From an uncultured bacterium (lineage in GTDB: Bacteria > Bacteroidota > Bacteroidia > Bacteroidales > Bacteroidaceae): a stretch of DNA of 12,372 nt. The notes beneath the pieces were generated by a model. The model ran no database searches. It was given only the letters and a program-made list of their open reading frames with translations, and was not told the origin of the DNA. Location: the NCBI GenBank assembly GCA_905215575.1, contig CAJMQV010000048.1, positions 1 through 12,372 of the forward strand, given 5' to 3'. Shown one piece after another: positions 1-5,796 of this stretch; within the stretch, counting starts at the first letter, position 1, and the number at the start of each line of letters is the position of its first letter. Position numbers and translations under genes: made by a program.

Positions 1-1161
1 GTGCACGATTATTTCTCCGGTATGATTTCCATACGCAAGGCCGGCATGAGTCTGCCCGAAATTGTGGGCGATGAACTGGGAGGCGGGGTGCGTCAGGTGA
101 TGCGTGCCTTTTCGCTGGTGCTGATGATTTTGGTGGGAACCGTATTTGTAACTACTCCTGCCGGACTGCTGGCTTCGATGACACCCACCTGGGGATTCTG
201 GGGGAGTGCCACTTTCTGGAGTGTGGTGATTTTCATCTATTATATTCTGGCCACCCTGTTGCCGATCGATGCGCTCATCGGACGCATTTATCCGGTGTTC
301 GGCGGAGCGTTGCTGATCATGGCGGTGGGTGTACTCTACGGACTGTTTACCCACGACAACTGGATGCCCGAGATCGGTGATGCCTTTACCAACCATCATC
401 CCAATGCCAACCTGCCCATCTTCCCGATGCTTTTCATAACGATAGCCTGTGGTGCCGTGAGCGGTTTCCATGCCACCCAGAGCCCGATGATGGCCCGTTG
501 CATCAAGAATGAGAAACTCGGTCGCCGTGTGTTCTACGGAGCGATGATTACGGAAGGTATCGTGGCCATGATCTGGGCTGCCGCCGCCATCAAGTATGCC
601 GGTGGTTACGGACAGTTGCAGGCTCTGCTCACTTCCGAAGGCAACTCCAATCCGGCGCTGATTGTGAATTTCATCTGTAACGACTGGATGGGAACTGTCG
701 GTGCCGTGCTGGCTATCTTGGGAGTGGTGGCCGCTCCGGTCACTTCCGGCGATACCGCTTTCCGCTGCGCCCGCCTCATTGCGTCCGATTTTCTGAAATT
801 CCGACAGGATACCTTGTGGCGCCGTCTGGTCATCTCTTTGCCGCTTTTTGTCATCGCTGCCGTTTTAATGAATATTAATTTTGATATATTGTGGCGTTAT
901 TTTGCATGGTTTAATCAAACTTTGTCTATCTTTACTTTCTGGACAATCACTGTATGGCTGGCGCGTCATCAGAAGAACTTTTATATCACGCTGTTTCCCG
1001 GTCTGTTTATGACGGCGGTGTGTACTTCTTATATTCTGGTGGCCCCCGAAGGTTTCTCGCTTCCTTATTATTGGAGCATAGCCGGAGGATTGGTGGTGAC
1101 CGTATTGCTGCTGGTTTTGTTTGTCCGTTGGTATTATAACTTTAAAAAAGAATTAGCATGA
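1..1161 (+). CDS. cstA: Carbon starvation protein CstA family transporter, 5'-truncated
   Basis: This is the C-terminal 386 residues of a CstA-family inner-membrane transporter. Family members take up peptides or pyruvate during carbon limitation. The reading frame is open at base 1 and begins inside the conserved block HDYFSGM...SLPEIVGDELG, which in complete CstA proteins follows the first membrane helices. The initial GTG is therefore an internal Val codon, and roughly 90 residues probably lie upstream (inferred from family length). The visible part has about eight to ten hydrophobic helices, a TQSPMMARCI segment near residue 160 and a SGDTAFRCARL segment near residue 250, both typical of the family. 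It ends in a positively charged tail (RWYYNFKKELA). The stop codon overlaps the next start in an ATGA arrangement, so the two genes are probably translationally coupled. Family assignment is secure; the substrate in this organism is not known. Confidence 0.93.
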   Translation: MHDYFSGMISIRKAGMSLPEIVGDELGGGVRQVMRAFSLVLMILVGTVFVTTPAGLLASMTPTWGFWGSATFWSVVIFIYYILATLLPIDALIGRIYPVFGGALLIMAVGVLYGLFTHDNWMPEIGDAFTNHHPNANLPIFPMLFITIACGAVSGFHATQSPMMARCIKNEKLGRRVFYGAMITEGIVAMIWAAAAIKYAGGYGQLQALLTSEGNSNPALIVNFICNDWMGTVGAVLAILGVVAAPVTSGDTAFRCARLIASDFLKFRQDTLWRRLVISLPLFVIAAVLMNINFDILWRYFAWFNQTLSIFTFWTITVWLARHQKNFYITLFPGLFMTAVCTSYILVAPEGFSLPYYWSIAGGLVVTVLLLVLFVRWYYNFKKELA

Positions 1162-1415
1162 GAAAAAACAAGATAAGAAAGTCTACCTGGATTCCTTTGG
1201 CCTTTACCCTATATTCCATTGTGATCTACGCCTATCTGTTGCCGCGCAGTACGGCCAGTACGGGGTCTATCATCTTTGCCGTCGTTCTGAATGCCTTGAT
1301 CATTCTGGCGTTGTGGTGGCTTTACCGGAAGAAAGAAAAGATGGCTTTGGAACGTGAGCGTGAACTGATGGATCGCCTCCGTGATGACCGGGACCAGACT
1401 CATGTCACAAATTAA
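1158..1415 (+). CDS. Small two-helix membrane protein downstream of cstA
   Basis: An 85-residue protein whose ATG overlaps the cstA stop by 4 bases (ATGA), indicating one transcript and coupled translation. It has a basic N-terminus (RKNKIRKS), a hydrophobic segment at about residues 10-29, a short polar turn (PRSTASTGS), a second hydrophobic segment at about 36-56, and a highly charged, probably helical cytoplasmic tail (KKEKMALERERELMDRLRDDRD). I do not recognise a named family. In proteobacteria the gene after cstA often encodes the small YbdD/YjiX protein, but this protein does not resemble it: it is membrane-embedded and has no YbdD-like cysteine or MPDY motif. A role as an accessory subunit of the CstA transporter is an inference from gene order only. 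Confidence 0.8.
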   Translation: MRKNKIRKSTWIPLAFTLYSIVIYAYLLPRSTASTGSIIFAVVLNALIILALWWLYRKKEKMALERERELMDRLRDDRDQTHVTN

Positions 1416-1433
1416 ACCCTAAAACACAACCTT

Positions 1434-1910
1434 ATGAAAAAACTACTTTTAAGTTTGATTTTTGTGCTGACGGCTGTAGGGGCCAAGGCGCAGTTTGAGA
1501 AGAACACTTGCTATTTTTCCACTTCATTTTCAGGATTGAATCTGTCTTACAGCAATAATGAGAAATTTACTTTCGGCCTGGATCTGAACGGAGGTATCTT
1601 TGTGGAAGACGCATGGATGCTTTATGGAAAACTGGGCTATGGACATACACGTTATGATGATAATGTGTCGCTTGGTGTGGGCGGACGCTATTATATCAAG
1701 CAGAACGGCCTGTATTTAGGTTTGGGCTTGCAGTATGAGCATGTACTTAAAAACGTGAACAACCTGCAGTTGTGTCCGGAAATCGGTTATGCCTTTTTCC
1801 TGAATGAGTTCATTACATTGGAACCGGCCTTGTATTACAATATTAGTCTGAATAACTTTGCCGATGGAAGCAAGGTGGGCCTGAAACTGGGTCTTGGTTT
1901 CTATTTCTAA
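1434..1910 (+). CDS. Small outer-membrane beta-barrel protein (porin-like), hypothetical
   Basis: A 158-residue exported protein. A clear signal peptide (MKK, hydrophobic core, cleavage after VGAKA before QFEKN) is followed by alternating polar and aromatic/hydrophobic residues typical of short amphipathic beta strands, with many Gly and Tyr residues (for example KLGYGHTRYDD, GVGGRYYIKQNG, YLGLGLQYEHV). The chain ends in LGLGFYF. A terminal aromatic residue on the last strand is the usual signal for outer-membrane barrel assembly. The length suits a barrel of about eight strands, as in OmpX/OmpW-like or 'outer membrane beta-barrel' families. It starts 18 bases after the small membrane protein gene and may be read from the cstA transcript; a hairpin follows at 1932. 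Its function cannot be read from the sequence. Confidence 0.85.
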   Translation: MKKLLLSLIFVLTAVGAKAQFEKNTCYFSTSFSGLNLSYSNNEKFTFGLDLNGGIFVEDAWMLYGKLGYGHTRYDDNVSLGVGGRYYIKQNGLYLGLGLQYEHVLKNVNNLQLCPEIGYAFFLNEFITLEPALYYNISLNNFADGSKVGLKLGLGFYF

Positions 1911-1931
1911 CAGTATTGTTTGCAGGTTATG

Positions 1932-1977
1932 ACGGTCCGTTTTCTTTTTCACGGTGCTGGGAAAGAAAGCGGACCGT
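1932..1977 (+). terminator. Probable intrinsic terminator after the cstA cluster
   Basis: A 16-base-pair inverted repeat (arms 1932-1947 and 1962-1977, one G-U pair, 14-base loop) lies 21 bases after the barrel-protein stop. The right arm is followed by a T-rich but interrupted tract (agtcttttcattt). The strong stem and its position at the end of a gene cluster support termination; the T tract is imperfect. Confidence 0.7.
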
Positions 1978-2026
1978 AGTCTTTTCATTTCGTACATTTT
2001 GGTTTTTATAAAAAAGAATATTTTTA

Positions 2027-2058
2027 TTTGTAATAATTACAAGAATGTATTATATTTG
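2027..2058 (+). promoter_or_regulatory. Bacteroides-type promoter for the NagB-like/PIG-L gene
   Basis: TTTG at 2027-2030 and TATATTTG at 2051-2058 match the Bacteroides primary sigma factor consensus (-33 TTTG, -7 TAnnTTTG) with a 20-base spacer. Transcription should begin a few bases after 2058, giving a leader of about 60 bases before the ATG at 2125. The leader holds a small 5-bp hairpin (2070-2084) of doubtful meaning. Confidence 0.75.
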
Positions 2059-2124
2059 CCTCGGGAATAAGCACTCTTGGTGCTGAAACTCCTATATTTA
2101 TCAACCTTAAAAAGATAATGGTTT

Positions 2125-4110
2125 ATGAGAACAAACTTGAGTTCACAAATCAAACTGAACCAGATTCCGGTGCGCTATTATAAGCCGGAGTCGGAAATGG
2201 AGCGTTCGGCTTTGGCCAGAAACGAACGTGTGCGTACAGATATTTTTGAGTCTGCTTCTGAGGGAGCCTTGGCTTTGGCGCAGAAGGTCAGCAAAATCAT
2301 ACGGGATAAAGAGCAGCAGGGAAAAGATTGTGTCATCGGCCTGGCCGGTGGTTCTTCTACTGCCGAGGTATATGCACAGTTGGTGCGTATGAACCATGAA
2401 GAGGGATTGAGCTTTGCTCATGTGATTTTCTTTATCGGTTATGAATATTATCCGTTGCCTTCGGCCGAAGGAGCAAGCAATTACCGTTTTATTCAGGAGG
2501 CTTTCCTAAGCAAGATTGAATACAAGAAGTGTTATGCCCTGAACGGCACAGTGCCACAGCAGGACGTAACAGCGGAATGTCGTGCCTTTGAAAAGGCCAT
2601 ACAGGACTGCGGAGGACTGGATATCATGTTGCTGGGTATCGGTCAGGGCGGTAATGTGTTGCTGAACGAAGCCGGTTCTCAACCTTCATCAAAGACCCGT
2701 CTGATGCTGTTGGGCGACAATTCCCGTCAGGAGGCTGTAAAGGTATTCGGCAGCAAGGATCGTGTTCCGGTTTGCGCCTTGACCATGGGTATTGCCACCA
2801 TTCTGGCTGCCCGCCATGTCTTCCTGATGGCTTGGGGCGAGGAGAAAGCCGAAGTGGTGCGCCGTGCGGTAGAGGAGAAAATGTCAGAATCAGTTCCGGC
2901 TTCTTTCCTGCAGATGAACAGCGAGGCCCGCGTTTATCTGGATCTGACTTCGGCTGCCAAACTGACTCGTATTCAACGTCCTTGGCTGGTTACTTCCTGC
3001 GAATGGAACAACAAGTTGATCCGAAGCGCTATTGTGTGGTTGTGCGGCGTGACCGGCAAACCGATTCTGAAACTTACCAATAAGGATTATAACGAGAACG
3101 GACTGAGTGAGCTGCTGGCTCTTTACGGTTCGGCCTATGATGTGAATATCCGTGTGTTCAATGATTTGCAGCACACCATTACCGGCTGGCCGGGTGGAAA
3201 ACCGAACGAAGACGATACTTACCGTCCGGAGCGTGCCAAGCCATATCCGAAGCGCGTGGTGATTTTCTCTCCGCATCCTGATGATGATGTTATCTCTATG
3301 GGTGGCACCTTGCAGCGTCTGGTGCGCCAGAACCACGAGGTGCATGTCGCTTATCAGACTTCCGGAAACATTGCTGTGGGCGATGAAGAGGTAATGCGCT
3401 TCCTGCACTTCATCAACGGCTTCAACCAGTTGTTTAACGACAGCAAGGATGAGGTAATCCGTGAGAAGTATGCCGAGATCAAGAAATTCCTGAACGAAAA
3501 GCAGTCCGGCGACTTTGATACCCGTGATATCCTGACCATCAAAGGTCTGATCCGTCGTGGCGAGGCCCGTCTGGCAAGCACTTACAGCGGCATTCCGTTG
3601 AATCGCGTGCACTTCCTCGACTTGCCGTTCTATGAAACCGGAAAGATTCAGAAGAACCCGATCAGCGAGGCCGATATTGAAATTGTGCTGAACCTGCTGC
3701 GTGAAGTGAAGCCGCATCAGATCTTCGTTGCCGGCGACCTGGCCGATCCGCATGGAACACACCGTGTATGTACCGATGCCGTGTTTGCCGCTATCGATAT
3801 CGAGAAGGAAAATGGTGCCGAGTGGCTGAAGGATTGCCGCATCTGGATGTATCGCGGTGCCTGGGCTGAGTGGGAGATTGAAAACATTGAGATGGTAGTT
3901 CCGATCAGTCCGGAAGAACTCCGCTTCAAGCGTAACGCTATCCTGAAGCACGCGTCACAGATGGAAAGCGCTCCGTTCTTAGGTAACGACGAGCGTCTGT
4001 TCTGGCAGCGTTCTGAGGACCGCAACCATGGAACAGCCGAACTGTATCAGGCTTTGGGTCTGGCTTCATATGAGGCTATGGAGGCCTTTGTGGAATATAT
4101 TCCGCTGTAA
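2125..4110 (+). CDS. NagB-like / PIG-L (LmbE) deacetylase fusion protein
   Basis: A 661-residue cytoplasmic protein of two parts. Residues about 40-280 follow the glucosamine-6-phosphate deaminase (NagB) fold: sugar-phosphate loop GLAGGSST (72-79), FIGYEYYPL (103-111), GIGQGGNVLLNE (171-182) and ALTMGIATIL (218-227). Compared with E. coli NagB, catalytic Asp72 is Tyr106, Asp141 is Gly175 and His143 is Asn177; only Glu148 (Glu182) remains. Deamination is therefore unlikely. Residues about 375-610 are a PIG-L/LmbE domain with SPHPDDD (382-388) and DPHGTHR (541-547), supplying the expected catalytic Asp and His/Asp/His zinc ligands. Such domains deacetylate N-acetylated sugars. The architecture matches the Bacteroides family represented by B. 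thetaiotaomicron BT_0258, as I recall it. The ATG at 2118 is out of frame, so 2125 is the start. The gene has its own promoter and terminator. A role on an N-acetylamino-sugar derivative, with the NagB part binding the ligand, is inference. Confidence 0.92.
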   Translation: MRTNLSSQIKLNQIPVRYYKPESEMERSALARNERVRTDIFESASEGALALAQKVSKIIRDKEQQGKDCVIGLAGGSSTAEVYAQLVRMNHEEGLSFAHVIFFIGYEYYPLPSAEGASNYRFIQEAFLSKIEYKKCYALNGTVPQQDVTAECRAFEKAIQDCGGLDIMLLGIGQGGNVLLNEAGSQPSSKTRLMLLGDNSRQEAVKVFGSKDRVPVCALTMGIATILAARHVFLMAWGEEKAEVVRRAVEEKMSESVPASFLQMNSEARVYLDLTSAAKLTRIQRPWLVTSCEWNNKLIRSAIVWLCGVTGKPILKLTNKDYNENGLSELLALYGSAYDVNIRVFNDLQHTITGWPGGKPNEDDTYRPERAKPYPKRVVIFSPHPDDDVISMGGTLQRLVRQNHEVHVAYQTSGNIAVGDEEVMRFLHFINGFNQLFNDSKDEVIREKYAEIKKFLNEKQSGDFDTRDILTIKGLIRRGEARLASTYSGIPLNRVHFLDLPFYETGKIQKNPISEADIEIVLNLLREVKPHQIFVAGDLADPHGTHRVCTDAVFAAIDIEKENGAEWLKDCRIWMYRGAWAEWEIENIEMVVPISPEELRFKRNAILKHASQMESAPFLGNDERLFWQRSEDRNHGTAELYQALGLASYEAMEAFVEYIPL

Positions 4111-4136
4111 TCAGATACTTATGGATAAAAAATAAT

Positions 4137-4175
4137 GCCCTCAAAACAGTAGCAAGGCTGTTTTGAGGGCTTTTT
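4137..4175. terminator. Strong, probably bidirectional intrinsic terminator
   Basis: A perfect 13-bp stem (gccctcaaaacag, 4137-4149; complementary arm 4158-4170) with an 8-base loop is followed by TTTTT and preceded by an A-rich run. It lies between the convergent fusion-protein gene (stop at 4110) and radical SAM gene (stop at 4214). It can end transcription from the plus strand and, using the A-rich left flank as its U tract, from the minus strand as well. Confidence 0.9.
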
Positions 4176-4213
4176 GTACAATAAAATATATTGGGGGAAC
4201 TTGATTTTTCGGT

Positions 4214-4897
4214 TTAACCGACACCTAAATCCGTATTTTCTATCAGAATCTCGATACCGGGTTCCTGGCAGAGTGTCGGGTATATTTCTTGAGAAAACCA
4301 GCGGACCAGTTCTTCATCACGCTTTACGGGAGTAGAGTTGTTGCAGAATACGTTAATGCTGAAATACTCAAACAGGCGGCGTGCCGTGGCAATGTCTTGC
4401 AGAATGTCTTCGCGGGTCTGGCCCTGTGTGCAGCACAGCAGACAGATTCCTTGAAAATATCGGGCGATATCCTCCGGTGTGGTCTGAGGCGGTATACCTT
4501 TATTCCAGCTGGAGCGCAAGGCCGGATTGAAACTTTCCACTCCGCAGCGAAATTTCACTTTACATTGTGAAAAGCGGGCGGCAAACTCTTGCAACCGATT
4601 CCGATACATGTAGTGTGCTTCGAACCACAGGGTGTGTATCTGTTTTTGGCTGACAATTTCCGCAATCAGTTCCAGGGTCTGTTTATCCAGTTCCGGAGCA
4701 GAACCGGAGTTGATAACGTCGAGTACGCCGTGGCAGCCTGTAACTTGGTTCAGGACTGTTCGGTTCAGTGGGAAAGGATCATCACTGCGATCCTCGTGAT
4801 AGTCGCAGAAGGTGCATTTGCCCCAACGACAGCCTGTGCCCTGAAGCAGGACAAATTCACGGGGCATATGAGTATCTATTCTTGCATATCGGTTCAT
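4214..4897 (-). CDS. Radical SAM protein, possible queuosine-precursor salvage enzyme (QueL-like)
   Basis: A 227-residue radical SAM protein. The cluster-binding motif is C23-RWGK-C28-TF-C31, a CX4CX2C spacing in place of the usual CX3CX2C, with the aromatic-then-Cys arrangement (TFCDY) otherwise typical. Further barrel-like features are NSGSAPEL (63-70), where the SAM-binding GGE-like motif is expected, and FRCGVESFN (116-124), resembling the G-V-E strand of radical SAM enzymes. At 227 residues it would form a partial barrel with little extra domain. The start at 4897 gives a sensible N-terminus (MNRYARIDTHMPREFVLLQG). It lies 33 bases after the YhhQ-like transporter gene on the same strand, almost certainly in one operon. 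A radical SAM queuine lyase (QueL) that feeds preQ1 salvage is known in Clostridioides difficile. The neighbour makes that type of role attractive here, but it is inference; the exact reaction is unknown. Confidence 0.85.
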   Translation of the reverse strand: MNRYARIDTHMPREFVLLQGTGCRWGKCTFCDYHEDRSDDPFPLNRTVLNQVTGCHGVLDVINSGSAPELDKQTLELIAEIVSQKQIHTLWFEAHYMYRNRLQEFAARFSQCKVKFRCGVESFNPALRSSWNKGIPPQTTPEDIARYFQGICLLCCTQGQTREDILQDIATARRLFEYFSINVFCNNSTPVKRDEELVRWFSQEIYPTLCQEPGIEILIENTDLGVG

Positions 4898-4930
4898 GAT
4901 GTGAAAGGATTAAAAGCAGATGGATGAAAG

Positions 4931-5607
4931 TTATCGGTTATATTTTCGGATCAGATGCACGGTGGCATAAGCCATCGGTGTACCGAAAACAGACTCAATC
5001 AGGAGTTTGGACGCATATTGCAGAGCCATCATCAGCAGGATTCCCGTGTGGTGACTGTTCCGAGAAAGGCGATGAGTACGAAAGGCAGTGTGTCGAACAC
5101 GTAGCCTATGGCCGAGCTTCCTATGGTGCGGACCCACATGCGGCGGCCTTTCATCCGGATTTTTATCTTTTCCATAATCCATGCATTCGACAGTTCGCCC
5201 AAAAGAAAACCTACCAGCGAAGCAATTACGATACGGGGTACATAGGTGAACACCTCGTTATAGGCTGAGGCCGTTGCCGACAGATGTTCGGGAGAGGGGA
5301 GCCAGATGCCGATTTGTGTGCAGACCACCAGCACGATGTTGCACAGGAAAGTTATCCAGATAATCTTTTTGGAGATGCGGAAACCCCACAATTCTGTGAT
5401 GACATCTCCCAGCATATAGGCAAAGGGAAAAGTCACTGTTCCTGCATCAAAATAAAAAAGATTGAAAAGGCCGATTACCTTTACGGCCATGATGTTCGAG
5501 ATGAGATACAGCGCTACGAAGAGAGCCGTAGCAACCAGCAGCGAAGTGTTTTCGCGTTCTCGGTTTTTGAAAGGGTTTTCCGATACCTTGTCCATAAAAA
5601 GATTCAT
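4931..5607 (-). pseudogene. Queuosine precursor transporter (YhhQ/DUF165 family), frameshifted
   Basis: An inner-membrane protein of the YhhQ/DUF165 family, which imports preQ0/preQ1-type precursors of queuosine. The 5' part contains family-like stretches: LYLISNIMAVKVIGLF, FPFAYMLGDVITELWGF, FLLGELSNAWIMEKIK and RTIGSSAIGYVFDTLPFVLIAFLGT. This frame stops at 5032. The missing C-terminus (GILLMMALQYASKLLIESVF, then GTPMAYATVHLIRKY) continues at once in the -1 frame and stops at 4931. One missing base near 5036-5055 explains the break; restoring it gives a protein of about 225 residues with about six helices, the normal size. I see no slippery heptamer for programmed frameshifting. The frame is open upstream to 5730, but a -7 box at 5622-5629 lies inside that stretch, so the start is ATG 5607 or ATG 5595. 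The radical SAM gene follows 33 bases later. It could be a true mutation or a sequence error. Confidence 0.85.
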
Positions 5608-5621
5608 TTTTTTAACGGCTG

Positions 5622-5629
5622 CAAAGTTA
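5622..5629 (-). promoter_or_regulatory. Probable -7 box for the transporter/radical SAM operon
   Basis: On the minus strand TAACTTTG (5629 to 5622) fits the Bacteroides -7 consensus TAnnTTTG. It lies 14 bases upstream of ATG 5607 and 26 upstream of ATG 5595. No convincing TTTG -33 element is present at the usual distance, so the call rests on the -7 box and its position. It implies that the longer open frame reaching 5730 is not the translated start. Confidence 0.6.
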
Positions 5630-5655
5630 CGCATTTTCCTTGGAATAAATTCGGT

Positions 5656-5727
5656 TTGCAGATTGTTTAACAAACACCAAGTTTTCTGGGATTTGCTTGC
5701 AGATATTGGAGTTTTTTGCGAATATTG
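5656..5727. repeat. Three related short direct repeats upstream of the GH110 gene
   Basis: TTGCAGATTGTT (5656-5667), TTGCAGATATTG (5697-5708) and TTGCGAATATTG (5716-5727) share a TTGC(A/G)(G/A)AT core. Start-to-start spacings are 41 and 19 bases, close to four and two helical turns. They lie in the divergent region between the transporter gene (minus) and the GH110 gene (plus), where an operator would be expected. No regulator gene is in the window and I find no clear TAnnTTTG promoter for the plus-strand genes, so a regulatory role is only a possibility. Confidence 0.35.
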
Positions 5728-5796
5728 CACCGAAAAACCTTCCCGAGAGGGAGTCGAATATTATGATAACTGTATTTACTAATTATATTGACTGCT

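Noticed and set aside
2070..2084. Possible riboswitch or attenuator in the leader of the fusion gene
   Set aside because: Only a 5-bp hairpin with a 5-base loop is present in a leader of about 60 bases; there is no terminator/antiterminator pair or known riboswitch core.
2890..3951. A 353-codon open frame on the minus strand opposite the fusion-protein gene
   Set aside because: It lies wholly antisense to a gene with clear domain motifs, shows no recognisable motifs or signal, and is explained by codon bias of the plus-strand gene.
5032..5060. Programmed -1 ribosomal frameshift in the transporter gene
   Set aside because: There is no X XXY YYZ slippery heptamer or obvious downstream hairpin at the junction; a missing base is the simpler explanation.
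4924..5268. Plus-strand open frames across the transporter and radical SAM genes
   Set aside because: Their translations lack membrane, signal or domain features, while the minus-strand frames match known families; these are shadows.
5788..5796. TTG start three codons before the GH110 ATG
   Set aside because: The signal peptide begins naturally at the ATG at 5797, and the extra residues add nothing family-like.
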